A model generated the notes under the pieces. That model saw only the letters and a program-made list of their open reading frames with translations, made no database searches and was not told the origin of the DNA. DNA of 64,000 nucleotides from Erythrocercus mccallii (lineage: Eukaryota; Chordata; Aves; Passeriformes; Dicruridae): positions 124,001 through 188,000 of the forward strand of contig VZRG01000450.1 of assembly GCA_013397435.1 (NCBI GenBank). The letters run 5' to 3'. Numbering within the stretch: the first letter of the stretch is position 1; each line of letters begins with the position of its first letter. Position numbers and translations under genes: made by a program. This document shows positions 1 to 15,100 of this stretch, one piece after another.

Positions 1-3000
1 CACCTGACTCCCTAGATTATATAATATTAGTATGACTTTTCTCTTCTGCAACCTCTGTTGTTTTTGCAGGTTTGCTTTTGTTTGCTTGCTTGCTTGTAAT
101 TATTTCTTAATATTCCCATGACAACCTGTGATACCTGTACCTGCCTTAGAAACAACTGCAGATATTAAAATACATCACAACACATAGTCTGCTGTGCACA
201 ACCTCTGTGAGCAAGGATTTGGCTTAAATGAATTCTTTCTTTTCTTGATAGAAGTTCCTCACTTGGTGATGTGTTTGAGGATATGGTGTGTCACTGAGGA
301 TTCAGAAACCTCATTTGGATTCTGGAATCTTGACTTCCTTTAGTAAGAGGTAAAGAGTCCAGTTTTCTTTTAAGATGAGAGGTCTCTTTGGAGAATAAAA
401 ACATTCATTCAGAATGTTGTAAACACTAACTGTAGTTGTTTCCTTTGTCTAAACAGATATAGATCTGTAGTTGTACCCTCTAGGGAGAGTATCTAATCAG
501 TAAAGAATGGGGCTCTCAAGCCTTTTTGTTCAAGGTTCATGGGGCAATTTTAAGAAAGAAGGTAAAAGAATGCCTAATTTAATACTGGAGAAATTTACAA
601 TTGAATAGAGAAACCTTTTTTACTTCCTACTTTGATAACTATCAATAGAGAGGATTCTCAGGTACAAATATTTCACTCTTTTTTGCAGGTAGGAACCAGA
701 ATCTTGCACCAGCTGCTCTTGATTTTCTGTCTCTTTCCAATGCCCAGTGCTAGTGCAATTAACTAAGATTCCTTCTTTAACTTTCAGTTCCAACTCACCA
801 TCCATACTTATGCTCCTTTGCACAAGATGAGTGAAACCTTCTAGGCATTTCATGATAGGCCATGGAGAAGCAGAAATGACTCTCTGAGGTTTCAGGGCCT
901 CTTACATGAATACGCACACTGAATACATGAATTTGTGTATTGAAGGGAAATGCACATTACAAGGCTGTTTCTTCCTTAAGAGCAAACTAGGTCATGGCTT
1001 CATCCTGTTGTAGTTACTGGAAGGTACCAGTAAGAGCATATCATCTATATCTAGGGAAAAAGCTGAGCACTGAACTTTAAATTGCTGAGAGTCTAATTTG
1101 GTGTCTGGCCAAGGAAACACTTTCTTATCCTGAAACATGAGAACACTACATCCGGAAAACACTTTAACTTTATCAAGCCCCAGAGGATGGCTATCCCCAT
1201 TCAAGCCAGGATATCCTGCCCAAATCCCTGCTGAATGGTTACAGAAAGTGATTTCAATCAATCAGTCAATCAATCAACTTGACTACAAGTTGGTAAATAC
1301 TCATAAAAAAAGGCTCAGCAGCCACAGCTCAGGTGCTATTATTACAGTCTTGCTGTGGTAACATATGGAAAGTGACCATGCAGCTTGTATAAAAAGAGAC
1401 ACCAAACATTTGTGCGATTTTCCCTTTTTTCCCTACACTTTTTTTTTTTAAAAGACTTTTTATTTTAGTTTGGAATTAGAAGTCACTTTCTCCACTGCTT
1501 CCCCAGTGCTGGTGCACTTTCATTTCTGTACATCTGGACACACTGACTGTTATTGAGACAATGCTGATTTCATGTGTTAGAAGTCTAAATGCTTAAAATC
1601 CAGACATCTGCAAATTTTTCTAAGTCCCTTAAAATACCAAATGTGTTAAACTGTGAAAATATATTGTCTTCTCGGTCTTCTGTGCGCATATAAGAGATCA
1701 AGCAAAATGTCTCTATCATGGGAGCACTCAGGTAAGGGATTAGATATTGAGTTACTCATCACATTCAAAAATGAGACAATTCTACATATTTGGGGTTCTT
1801 GTTACTTCAGAAATCTCCATGCAAAAGTATAAACTTTATTTTCCAAAAGAGTCAGAGTTAGGAGAGTGTTGAACAAGAATTAAAATAGTGAAAATCTGGA
1901 GTCAAGGGAAATGAAACCTTCAATCCTAGTTTATGTTCTTTGAGGTCTGAGTTATTTTATCTTCACACATAGGAATGCTTAAATTTGTTTTCAACTTTAG
2001 AAGGTGGTATTTTAATCTAATTTCCGTTACATTTTCTTATCTATCTGTAGAAATTTCATGTCAAGCTTTTCTTCTCCTACTCAGTATAGAAAAATGATCA
2101 CAGTCATTAGAAGTGAAAAAACAATTGACTAGTTCCATTTTTTAGTCTTTCATTTAAACCTTTCTCTGTAAGAAATACACATTGATTCAATATGCTTTAT
2201 TTTAATCATCTCTGGTTTTAGTAAGATAAATTAGCAGTTGGGAACTCTAGAGAACATTCCATCTTTATCAGTTTCAGAATAGTTTCAGCAGGCTCTAGAC
2301 CTTGAAGAGCTGCTGGTTACTACAATCATATTAACTCTTATAAAGCTGTAGTAGCTGAGCTGCTTGTCTATGTGTACTTCTAAAATTAAAAAATAAATTA
2401 GTTACCAATTTCATTTCCAGGTTCCCAGGCCATTTATACCTCAAGTGGCTTATTCAAGTGCATAGTCTCCTTTTTTTTGGAGTTACAGTTCATGTAGGAA
2501 TAGTTCTGGGAAGAGTTCTGTTTATGGAGAAATCCCAACAGATACTTTGAACAAAATCCCACAACGTATGGCAGCCTACATATGAAGTCATCGATCCTTC
2601 AGAATTTTAGCATATGTTGTGCTTTTCATGCCATGCATCTTCATGCCTTATGTCAGGAAAGATATGTAAAGCTCCTAAGGGTTTAAAACATTACCCTTGA
2701 TAGGGCTACACACTGTTTCAGATGTTGTGAACTGGACAGAAGAAACAAAACCAAAACTAAAAAAATCTCTTAATGAAGTAGGAGCACTGGATGTAAGTCC
2801 AGACCACAAGCTCTGCAATGAGGTCATAGCTGTCTCACCCAGGCAGATACAGCTGTGGGCTGAAGAATGAGAGAAAAAATTGCTGTACACCACTGGGTAT
2901 TGAAGACCAGAAATCTCCCTCTGGGCTGGTAGTTTAGCAGTACTAACGTAGTACTTGCTATTCCTAGACACATTCAAATTCTTGGCAGAATTGTGTTGAT

Positions 3001-6000
3001 CTCTTTGTGGGATCGTATCCTACAAAATTATTTTCTTTAATTATTTTATTTTTACTAAACTAAATAGTACCAAAAAACCTGTATTTGCCACTTTTTTATT
3101 GTTTGTTTTGATTTTTAGAGGTGAGGGATGAGGATTCAGATGAAAATGAATTATGAGATAATAAAAGTAAGTATTTCAGTCAGGCTTCATTCTTTTTCTT
3201 CAACATTGTGGTTTCATATAATTGGGACCATTTTTGCCTTACCTGAAGGGCAGTAGAAATGGCATATTAGGAATAAAGCAAAATATGTTTTGTCCATGCT
3301 AGATTGCATATGGGCAGAACAAAAGCTTGTGAGTTACCACATGTAATCAGGAGATATTTGTGTTTAAGCTCTCCTTGTGTTTCTTAGCTTAAAAATACTA
3401 TCTTCTGACAAACACACCTTTATTTATCCATAGAAAAGCTGCAGAAACAAAAAAAAACCCCTTCTTACTAATACACTGAAACTAAAACTTTAAAGAACAT
3501 AGCTCAGCTACCTGTAAATTAGCATTCCTAATGCTACATTTCATCATTTTGTTCCCTTGAGACCTTTCCCAGGATTCTATTAGAAAAAATATTTTTTTCA
3601 ATTAAATTGAAATTTTTATCCAAATTTATTCTCTAAAGGCTCTTACCATTATTTTTTTCTATTTTTTTCCCTTTAGTCTCAGAAGTCAATTTCTTCACAC
3701 ATTTTGGTCAGTTATGCTCAGTAGATGAGAGTCATCATTCAGTTTTCCCTTTTCTTTAGGAAAAGGAGAATACCCATTCAGTGTATGGGTCACTTCCTGT
3801 GATGTTTTCAGCTTGCTTGCTAGGGCACTCAACAGTTTTGTCTGTCAGCAAATGTACACATATGGCTGTAATGTATTTGCTGTATTATTATAATTTCTCT
3901 AAGAAATCAACTGTAATATCCCATTTTGCAGTCTTTGTTATTGTATCTTCCTAAACTTGAATTGTGTATTAAAATCCAAAGGAGATAAAATAAGCATGGA
4001 AAATGATCACATCTAATTTTGTTTGTTTGTTTTTTGGGGTTTTTTGCATATATATTCCATCTTCCCTCTTGGAGGATAAAACTCATGTACTTTGTAGCTG
4101 AAAATACAGCAAGTAAAAACTTTTTTTTCCCATCTATTCTTTTGTATTCTCTCTATTCTACTATTGGATTCAGGGCAAAATTCTCAATATGATATGTGAA
4201 TGCTCATATTTTCTAACACTACAGTAGCTTTTTTTTCTGTTCTTCCTGAAACCTGAGGAGCATTTAATAGAAAGTTCTGAAAATTCTTTCCAAGTATGTT
4301 TAATTTTTTTCAAGGAAGTCACATAAGCCCCTTTCTTATTTAATGGATAATTTTCCTCTGGGCATTAATGCATTTACTTTTTCCACTCACCCAAACTGAG
4401 GCAAGCAACTAAAAAAGCAAAATCTAAAGAAAACAAAACACAAAAAAAAAAATCAAACAAAAAAACACCAGGCAGAAATGCACTGGGTCACATGGAAGAA
4501 CAATAGTTCTCAAGAGATGATTCATTGACATTTACTCCTGAAATGAAGTCTTAAAATTTAAAGGGGGGGAAAAACCCTAAGTCAATCTATTAATTAGGAA
4601 AATGTGTTCTTTACTTAAAATACTACATATATGCTCAAAACAAACTAAAAAAAAAAAAAGAACTTAATCAAAATCTATTCTTTAAAAATATGCTGATGCC
4701 TTAGGCTTTACACTTTCAGTATTTTAAAACCTGTTTGCAAAATTCAGCCAACCAGCATTTGTTCAGAGCATGTTAATCATGTCTCTTGACATTTACATGG
4801 GAGACTAGGAGAGGAAAACCCTGCACTGCTCTTTGTGCACCATCTTTTATTTTTAACTAGTTGCTTGAGTGTTATTGAGGAGGACAGTCTGTCACAGATT
4901 AGTACTGTTCAGTAAGCAATGTATCTCAGCCTAACATTTTTAAAATGAAATATAAATAATATATCAAAAAATGCTTTTTTGTCACTGTTTATGTTTTTGA
5001 TCCTTCCTGGACAAAGTCTAATAGTAAAGAACATTTAATTTAGCTGTGGTGACATTAAAGATTAAAACAAAGATTAAAATAAAAAAGAAAGAATACACAA
5101 GATGGTGAAGAGGGAAAAAAAAAAAGAATAGAAAACAGTAAACTTAAAAAACAATACTCCTACTAGCATATTGAGCACTATTCAAAAAAACCAGCTGATC
5201 CTTCCACTTGCCAGATGAGTTGAACCAGCTACATTTCAATTGTCAGATAAGGTTCTCTGGGGAACCTCGTAACTACAATAAATATTTTTGCTTATTTCTG
5301 CTTCTAATTTTCTCTGAGCGTAAGCTGCACCAAAAATAAGATTGAAAGATGCTTCATTAGACAGAATTGCAAGGTAGAGTGGAAACATATTTTTGGTATT
5401 TTAAAATTATTCATGATTAATAGATATATTTAAAGAATACACAAAATATGTATGATATTCACCCTTTTCCCCCCTCCTTCTTCCCCCAAACTCACAAAAG
5501 CTTCATCAAACCCTTAGTGGTACTTTGTAGTATTAAAGGCACTGTTCATGAGCCATCAGTAAAGAACCCTTCTTACCTGGAGCATTCTAGTTAAAGTAGT
5601 TTATTTAATTATTTGAGAAAGTCCCAATGACTAGAAAGCGGAAACAAAATCCAGATGAAGTAAAAAGAACAATTGGTTATGATTCACAAAGTATTAAGCA
5701 TATTTTTGGAAGTTAAAATAGATCAATAAAACAGAAAATCAGCATATGTCAGCATTGATCTAATATTTCTTGGGAACCTTTTAACTGTGGAATATTCATA
5801 GGCTTTGCATTCTTTGGATCTTTTTCTCCTTACAGCATGTAGGCATGAATAGAAAGAAACAGAAGTACTGAAAATCAGAGCCAGCTTCATCATGGTATTC
5901 TGGCCAAGGTTCTTCAGAGCAAAGTAAAGAGAAATGAGACTAGAATAGAAAATCTATTCTATTTAGAAATCCACGATAGGACTTCAGAGGCTTTATGGGT

Positions 6001-6389
6001 TTGCATAGATTCTCTTAAGATGTAGCTTTATAGTGAGGATCTGAGGTGTATTTTGAGTGATCTGAGAAAATTCAGTGGATGTTGGTAGAGAGTAACCAGG
6101 CCCAAAGATCTGGCGATAAATAGTCTAACCCACTCTAAATTAATTTCTGTAATCTGTAGTATATATCATAAATATTTATGTAGTGAATCTCATAACACAA
6201 GTTATACTGAAGGTTCATTATTATAAAAGATCCTTAAAAAGCACAAAAAGCACCAAAAAACCATAAATGACAAAGGAGGATTCAGTATTAATATCACAAC
6301 CTAAGATAGAGTCAAGAAAATTTCAGGTTTTTCGTATAAAATGTTATTCTGCTACTGGAAATTTCATTGTTGGGGATTTTTAATTTTTT

Positions 6390-6406
6390 GGGGGGGAGGG
6401 TGTGGG
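6390..6406 (+). other. Canonical G-quadruplex motif
   Basis: A run of seven G is followed by A, GGG, TGT and GGG. This can be read as four G3 runs separated by loops of 1 to 3 bases, so it meets the usual G3+N1-7 rule on the plus strand. It is isolated in AT-rich sequence, with no promoter or gene nearby. Folding is inferred from sequence only. Confidence 0.55.
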
Positions 6407-8179
6407 TTTCGAGGTGTGAGATTAAAGTAAAGACAACATTTTAATACTTTAATTCAAGATCAACCTGAAAATTAATATATTAGTCCTTGAACAAAGGAGT
6501 AAAGATGCTAAATTATGGTTTCATACTTGCAGGTACATTTGTAACAGAGTTCAAAATTGAGTATTTCTTTCTTGCTATTATTGGACTCCAGCAGATGAGA
6601 ATGCAAATATTTTTAAGAGCTGGAAAAATTAATCTGTAACAAAACCTTGAGAGTATTTTGGCAGAATATACTGAAAAGAAAATATTAATAAAGAGTAGGA
6701 AAGCTAGGTACAAAAGAAAAACCCAGGATTAAGGTTGTCTTTTTTGGTGTCTGAACAGTCTGAATTTCATCATAACAATATATCTATGGTGATACATGCC
6801 ATCCCTGACTCATATCTGAATATGAGTTAGCACAATTTCTTATGCTTGTTTCTCTGCTTTTCTTATTCTTCCTGTTCCCAGATTCCAATTGACTAGGAGG
6901 TAGTTTTCATAGAACCTACAGGATAAAACTTCCTGTTCCAGAACATACACACCTAGAATGTCCTTATTCAGCATAAGAAAAGTCTCAAATTGCTCCACAA
7001 AAAACAGTAATTTATGTTAAGAAATCTAAACTTATATATAATTTTCTTTTCCTCTCAAAAGGAATTATTATGCAATGTGGTAATAACACACCCTTTAATA
7101 ATATCAATTTAGAAGAAGAATGCAAAATAAGTCAACATATGTATTATTCTCACACATATTATTCTCAAAGTAGGAAGAGTTTGCCTTTACACTGCCTTTT
7201 ATTAATTCGGGAAAATAAATAAGTCAAAGCATTTTGTGTTGAAATGCAAGTAGAAATCCAAGTGGAAAAATTATCTAAGAAAACACAAAGTACTCCAGCA
7301 GATCTGGAAAAAACATAATAATATTGTATTTTTCTCATATTCAGAAAAAAATTTTGAACCAGAAAACTCTCTTCTGAGATGTGCCCAGTGATGAAAAGGT
7401 CAGTGTTTCCTTCCAAATGAATCAGAAATGTTCACTGAAAATTTTTAGTAAAAAATATTTATTCTAGTTGGAATTTCCCTTGGTTCTGTAAGTGCAAATT
7501 GTAAGGAAAAGTGTTTTTTAACTAATGTAAAGCCATATGTAATTGTCTTGCAGCTTTTTATGAAGTAGATCTCCCAACTTTCTTGAAGAACTATACAAAA
7601 CCACACAAAGGAATCCCCACTTAGGTCCAATTAAATCATAGTAGAAAATTAGTTTTTCTTAGAAAAGAAATCTACTAAAAGGGGCAGTACTTCTACCATG
7701 TTAAATCACATTTTTGAAACAACAAGCAAGAAAATAACAGCATCAACAAAAGAAGATTTGAGAAAAAGAAATAAATATTAATGTACTGTTACAAAAATAT
7801 TTCACCTTCAGAATCTTGAAAGAATTATTTTTCTGCAGTGACATTTCATAGTATGTTGTCTTGTGGCTAATTATGCCATTCATGTAGCCTGAGACTACAA
7901 ATCTTTTTCTGTAAAATGTTTATATTACCATGAGAATTCTGAACCCTGGACATGCTTTGGCTTTACTTTGTTAAGCTTTAATTAAAGTGAAAAAAAATAA
8001 TTTGTTCTCTTTCCTACTATTCCATATTTTTCCTCATCCCCATGCACTTATACTTGTTCTAATCATAAAGTTCTTTAGAAATACTCTCCTTCAACTAATG
8101 ATCATTTTCGTTCCAATTTAATAGATTTTTTCCATGCTATGATGTGTTTTTAAGTGAATTAACTATGCTTAGAAGGGGC

Positions 8180-8209
8180 TATATATATATATATATTTTT
8201 TTTTTTTTT
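8180..8209. repeat. (TA)n followed by poly-T
   Basis: About eight TA units run directly into a T homopolymer of about 14 bases. It is a simple sequence repeat and probably length-variable. Confidence 0.85.
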
Positions 8210-8514
8210 AAATAATACGCAGTTTGTGGCTAATAAGCAAAATGCTAACAGTCCCCTTTTTTTAGTGAGTCATAAGTGAGGTACATAGGGAGAAATACAC
8301 CTCAGGCCTCACAGGCAGCGCTTGCTCACAGTAACATCTCCAGAGCAGACATTGACATCATTTTTCTAATTCTCATAGCATCTTTTTCTGATAATATGAC
8401 CTAGGACAATGGTCCAATACTGGCTATTACATTCATCATTTCCAGAAGCAAAAAATCACAGTTTAGACAAGCAAGCTCTGCTTATACATCACTTTAGGAC
8501 CTATGCATGCACAT

Positions 8515-8527
8515 ACACACACACACA
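8515..8527. repeat. Short (AC)n microsatellite
   Basis: About six uninterrupted AC units, preceded by an imperfect ACAT/ACAC stretch. This is a small simple repeat. Confidence 0.75.
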
Positions 8528-8840
8528 ACTTAAGAAGAAATACGTTTTCACAACTTGAATAAAACCTCATACTTCACAATAAATTTTCATGTGACTGGAA
8601 GTTTCAAGCCTTTGGACTCTTAAACTGAAATCTGGGTTGTCCCAGTTGTGAACCCTGGGTACTGATACAAAGAAACTATTATGCACTAGCACTGGAAAAC
8701 CGATGGAGGATGTGGCTTTTGATTCAAAGCTAAATAGAAAGGGTCAAGTATGTAGGAGAGAAAATTGCACAGATAGTTCTTGTCTATTTTTATTAAAACT
8801 AGTGCTATACTTAGAGATCTGTCCTCTTGAATTCATGTCA

Positions 8841-9133
8841 GTGGGTCATCTGGTCCAACCTCTCTCCTCAAGCAGGGTCTTCCTAGAGCACATTGTGTGC
8901 AAAAATGCATCCAGATGGTTCTTGAATATCTCCAGTAAGGGAGATTCCACACTTTCTCTGGGCAACTTGTTGGGAACACACAGTAAAGAAGCTCTTCCTG
9001 TGTTCAGGTGGAATTTTGTGGAACTTCCTGTGTATCTGTTTCTTTCTGTTTCCTCTTGCCCTATTGGGTGGCACCACCAAGAAGAGGCTGTATCCTGTGT
9101 GTTGGTGAACTCTCCTTTAGATACTTACATACA
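8841..9133 (-). mobile_element. CR1 LINE, 3' UTR fragment
   Basis: Read on the plus strand this is the reverse complement of a bird CR1 3' region. It has the 'TCATCTGGTCCAACC' block, then 'GAATATCTCCAGT', 'CTCTGGGCAACTTGTT', the 'AAGAAGCTCTTCCTGTGTTCAGGTGGAA' stretch and 'GGGCACCACC' (here GGTGGCACCACC). The order and spacing match the family. The element is 5' truncated at about 9130, as most CR1 copies are. A 168-aa plus-strand frame and a 74-aa frame over it are antisense to the CR1 and have no coding meaning. A weak CA-rich stretch follows at 9130-9150. Confidence 0.9.
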
Positions 9134-12100
9134 CACTCACACAGACAAGTGTATAGGGTATATTTATACTTACATAAGTTCTGGATTCTCCATCTCTGGG
9201 TTCTGGTAGATCACAAAGAAAGCAAGGTGTAGCTAGAGTTACTAGAAGTAGAAAACCACAACATTTGCAATATCACCACCAAAGGGTAAATAATATAAAA
9301 GCCAGGTACCTTTTCTGGAGGCAACTAACATGCAAGATGTGACACATGTCCCATCCCCGGCTTAGAAGCCCCACCCCTGACAGAAGTCATAAGAGCCCCT
9401 CTCTAAGCAGCATCCCAGACCATTTGCCCTGGAAAGTCACTCCAAACATATATTATTGCTTCCATTTCTTACAAAATAATATTATCAAGAAAGGTTGGAT
9501 GAAACCAATTCTTGTAAATAAAAACAAGGACTGCTTCAGAAAAATCAAAGCTTCATACAGAGAAAAACAGACTTTGGTTTTAGAAAATTAGTATAATAGC
9601 ATTTTAAAAGATATCAAGAAAAGTAATGTGATTCCTTTTATGTGTTTGAACAAAGATGGGTATAAAAATTAAAAATTTTATGTTTTCTAACATCTACTAT
9701 ATGAGAAAGCAGTACACCCTGAGCAGAAATAGGTAATAATGGATTTTTTAAATGAACAGCTAAAGCACTGTAACAGCCAACACAGCCATTCTTTCCCTGG
9801 AAATCCTGACTATAACCAAAAGTTCATTCTGAAAGTCCTGAGTCCTATTTCACTAAAAAATTCATAATACTAGTTAATTAGAATATGAATAGTTTTATAA
9901 AATGCAATACTTGATGTCTGACCTGTCACATATATTATTAAAAGTGATAGCCGTTTTAAAATACTGAAATAAGTGGCAATAATAATTTCTTTCCTAGGAG
10001 CAAGTATGATTCAAATTCCTCCGAATGTTATAATTTGCAAAAAGCTATTTTCTTCTTTGAATAGTGGAAGAGTACAAAAATTTAATTAAAAATTATCTGT
10101 TACGGCTGATCTAAATTTCTTGAAAATTAACTGTGAGGTATACATATATATTCAGTCTACTTCAAGAATTGTTTAATGACTCTCCTTTTGGAAACAAAGA
10201 GTATCTTTCATAACAGGATTTATTTTTCAAAATACTTGGTTCTCTAACTCTAACATTGAAAATATTAGTCTGATTCAGTGACTATTTGAGTACAATTCAA
10301 TTAAATCTGAATAGTGTCAGAGTCAAGAAATTACAAGAATATCTGCAGAAAGTATGCTACTAAGTGTTGTGTGTTTGCACTTGGAATGAAACTAAACTAA
10401 ACTAAACTAAATAAACTACTAAACTACTAGTGGTGCATGTTACTATATATTTGCACATACACTTAAAATGTCATACATATTTTTGAAAAGACAAAACAAA
10501 AAATCAAATTAAAAATAAGAACAATCGTATTTTTCATAGTAGTTGCACTTAAAAAACTGATTAAGAGTGGCCACATAACAGTAAGGCACAGACAATAAGA
10601 TGATATAATAAGACACATTAAATACAGTAGTGGGAGAATATGTTGAAAAAAATGAATTAAGTTTACTTTCCAACCACATTTGCTTAACAGAGTTTAAGGA
10701 TATGATGATTAGTAAAGGTCACAGACACTGTCATGGATCTCTGATTCACAATTTATTTGTGGAAATTCCCATTTCAGGGTAAAAATAAACTCAAGCCAGA
10801 AAAATGAGTAATATTTATACTTAACAGGAAATTATTCTTGAGAGGAAAATTATTGTTATGGCTAAAGAACATTGGATCTCAAATTGCTATTTTCTGGTTC
10901 CAAAGTTACAGTCATCTGGGAACTGAATTTCCATTCCGTGATTGTAAGAGAATGTTAACAACAGTAACATATGACTATAAAACCAATTCTCGTTCAGTTA
11001 CTTTCAGACTCTTCATATGTGAGTCTTAAGTAGGAAATTACTCCAAAGCAAAACATATAACTAGGACCAATTTTGTTTTTCATAAACCCAAAGTCTAATA
11101 ATGTGTGGAAACACTGGTGTAAGGTTGCTGCTTTCAGCAATAAAAAGATTTCAGCTTCATTCCATGGCTACCAGGGCTTCCAGTGTTGAGACAGACTGTC
11201 CATGCAGCTGCCTTTGAGGTAAGATTTCAGGCTTAACTGGGCTTCTACTCAAAACAATTTATTTTCTTCAACGTTGTTGCCAGTGTTCCTGTATTTTAGA
11301 AAGCCACTGTTGACATCATTCAAACACTTTGTTTTTTTCCATAAACAGGAGTGGGGAAATTTGTGTATGGAATTTAATTTGACATAAGCAAATAAATTGT
11401 GGAAATAGTGACAGAGCCTAAAATATGTAACTGCCACCTAAAATTATTGCAGCAAGCCACTTTTTATTCAAGAGGAAAAAAATAAATATGTGTTTGCTTC
11501 AAATTCGGCATATCTATGCTATTTTATGGATTTATTTTAGCTCACTAAATAAATACATAATTAAAATTTAATAATATTTAGCAATAATAGTGTGATTCTA
11601 AAATAGTGAAGTAAAATTGACTAAATAATTTGTGCAGTTAGGAAAAAGCATGACCTGGACAATTAATTAATGCAGTTGAAATATTCTTATGAAAACAAAT
11701 TTATTAAATAGATAAAATATATAATGTTTAGACCAAGCACCCAGAGCATCCATCTTCGTGCCAATTTAAAATCTAAACTATTTTACAAATATAATACATT
11801 TAATAAAACATTCCATAAATAAAACACATATGGAAGACCTATTTTTTGTAGCTAGTAAATACATAAAGGTTTGTGTCCATTTCTCTATGTGTACTTAAAA
11901 CAGAGATACCATTGTCATCAGATTTCACACAAAAAATAATTCAGGGCTTTGTAAGAACTTATTCACCAAAGCATTTTTCACATGTACGAACAGATATAAT
12001 AAAGCAAAACCAGACCATCATCACTGCCTATTTGCAGAGCTCCCACACCTCACCACTGCAAGCTGCATCTCAGCTAGGATGCTTAGGGACATAATTTTGC

Positions 12101-15100
12101 TGCCTATGGGTTTAGAAACATAAACATAATTATTATGCTAATCCTAACCAAAAAAAAAAAGAAGACTTTTTAGTATTTTTAAACAGAATTCCCCTCAAAT
12201 TTTGCACAACAAAGGTGACATGTAGGAGTGATGCCTCTAGGGACGTCCTGCAGCTACCAGCAGAGAGCTCTTCCTGCAGGAACTGTCAAGTTTGTTTCAA
12301 GGTGACGTAAGTCTTCTCTACATTCAGCATAACAATGGGATACTGAAGATATTTAAACCTTTCAAGACATCTGAGTAATATTGAAAGGAAAACAACATTT
12401 TGGAAACTTAAAAAAACATACTGAATAATAGAGATGATACAAGGTAACTGTTAAGGCTAATTAATAGAGTGATTTTATGCCTATGTCCTTGAATTTGAAC
12501 TTTTGAAGCAGTTGAACTTTATAAAATCAGTTTAAGTTGAAAACTGTTATGCTTTGAGGTTTTTTTATTTTTTTCACTTTTTTTTCCCCCCACATTAAGG
12601 CCAAGATCAACCAAGCAAGTTATATATTTCTTTACCAATTCTTATTTTTCTTTTCAACAGCAACTTATTCTGCTCCCCTAGTGTTTGGGGGAAGCTTTCT
12701 ACGGAGTGGAAGACTGACCTGTATACCAACTTTTCCCTGTAGTCACTTCACATTTTGGATACCTATTTTCTCAGAGCAAGCCAGTCTACATCAGCTTTAG
12801 TGAGCTTCACAAAATGGAACAGCTCTAAACAGACTACTCCACACCTGCAAGAAATTTTTTTTTGTTTGGTTTAGGTTTTTTGTTTCTTTTTTTATTTTGT
12901 ATTTACCTTTGAGAATGGGTTATTCTGAAATGTTTCTGAGAGAGAAACTGGGTCTTGACATGTTCATCCATATACTCAACCAATAACATCACAAAGAATA
13001 TATATTTCACTACAAATTGCTTAATGCTATTTTATTCCTCTCTGTGATTTAATCAGTCATATAATACCTATAGATAATTGCTGGTCTTAATGATTTTTAT
13101 TTAATTAATACTGTCTTTTCCTAGACTAATTCTGTTTTCTTCCCTTGAGAAGCATAAAGTATCAGGATTATTATATAAAGTACAGAACTTTTTTGCAACA
13201 ACTGTGATTTCATTGGATATCTTTTTAGAATCTTATTCCATATTCTCCTGTGTTTTGGGGTTTTTTACCCTCTTAGAAGACAAAGGTAAGTTGTCATTCC
13301 CAGAAAGGTGGCATGCTGTTAACTAGAGTATTCAGAACAGAAGAACAGCTTTATATGGATTGTGGTACCCATCAAATGAGCCAGAGGGAGCCCCACCCAT
13401 CCAACCTCAGTGCCTCCAACAGCAGTCAGTAGAGGAAAATAACAATATAAACAGAGAACACAGAGGATAAGTCTTTTCTCAGTACAGGTTTCTTTTATTC
13501 AGAAATAGCCAGTAATTTCCTGAGTTTGCAGTTGAATTCACACTGTTGCAACTGACATTTATCCAAGTATGTAAAGTGCATGGATTTGAATAATACATTT
13601 TTAACCTCTGAAAGCCTGTGCAGAGTCAGATATCTAGGTATATAGAAGCACATGGGAAGACAGAGATTTGGTCTTTTTTTCGTCTTTGTTACTAGATGCT
13701 GTATGCTTGCCTGGAAACATCAGTAATGGCTTTCTAGAAGAGTTAAGACAGGTTTAGATCATGCAATATCAGAATTTATGCATATAAATAATTTTTCAAA
13801 AAAATATATTTAGTTATATTTAGTGAAAAGTTCAAGTATAGTGTGTAGATTGCCAGTATTGCATCTTAGATTAGTCTCAACACCAAGCAAAAAAGTATAT
13901 ATGGAAAAAAAAGTTAACTTTTTAATAAACATCTCTTTTCAAATGTCATGGTCTAAGGTTAAATTTAAGGTTTCAGGTCTATAGGCTAACACTGCTGCTT
14001 CAGGTTAGCAAGGATAGATGATTACCTTGTAATTTCCATAATGATTTTTGTTTTTCCTGCCAGACAAGTTTATATCTGCAGCCACTGAGGAACATCTCCC
14101 ATGTCTCTCTTTTCCATTTCCCTATTATTCCTCTGGCTTTTCCTTATTGAAAAGAAAGCTTAAATGGGAGTTACAAGAGAGAGACAGGCAATTGCTTAGG
14201 AGTTAAGCACACCGAGATCACTTAATGCACTGATGGCAGATTTTGTGCTGCAGTTCTTCCTCGCAACCGAACCATAGATAGCTTGGAATGAGACCAGTGG
14301 GATTTTTTTGTTTCCTTCATTCTTTAGGATTTCCTAGAGCTCATTCAATGGTTTTAGGTTTGGAGGATGTTTCTGTCAGTTCAAAGATAATCTCGTATGG
14401 AAATATATTTTGCTTTTATGAGACCTGCAACTACCATACTCTTTGAAAACAGATTTTACACTACTGCAAAAAGTATTTTAATACCTTGTGCCAGTGGCAT
14501 TTAAGGTATTCAGTTTACTGGATTTTATGCTCTTTTAATATGAAAAACTTATTTTATCTCCAACTCAAAGTGGATTTTTCTTTTTTATGGTTGTTTTTGT
14601 TACCTCTGAAATATTCTGTGACCTGTGGGTAGCAATATTCTAGTCAGGACTGGCTAGGATTGTGTTGATAATTGCCATGTACCTGCCTATTTTTAAAGCA
14701 TTTTAAAGTCCTTAGAAGGCACAATGTGTTAATAGCTTCCAATAAACATAGGAGTATTAAAAGTCTGTGTTTAGCTATTTTTAGCAACTTAAAACAGTAA
14801 TTTTAGTTGATAATTTAAAATAAATTTAAAATAAAATGTTTCAAATAATACCTTTTGTAAACTGGACTAAGCAAGAAAACAAAACCAAAAAAGCAAGTAA
14901 AAACTTTGAGTCGAAGCTGTATTGTATCACCATTGCCAAAAACATTATGTTTTTTTAATTATTATTTATTTATTATTTATTCTCCTCTCCCAGGAGAATA
15001 ATTCCTATACAGTAGTAATTTTCGGTTCTGTTTTGATAGATGAAGTTGTAAAATATGAATGCATTTAGAAAACCATTTCTTTATTTTTCTTTCCCTTTTT

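Larger units (their letters stand above)
1..8840. other. AT-rich non-coding DNA, no gene recognised
   Basis: No recognisable exon, RNA gene or retroelement is visible in this stretch. It contains many A and T homopolymer tracts (for example near 1440, 4440, 5110 and 8196), a (TA) tract near 8180, a short (AC) tract near 8515 and a G-rich motif near 6390, listed separately. Open frames are short and low in complexity, without domain signatures. A 48-nt segment at 3119-3166 has a good splice acceptor and donor and is discussed as a finding. Very old, unrecognisable repeats may be present. Confidence 0.6.

Noticed and set aside
8703..9232. 168-aa and 74-aa plus-strand frames
   Set aside because: They are antisense to a CR1 3' UTR fragment and run into a CA-rich tract.
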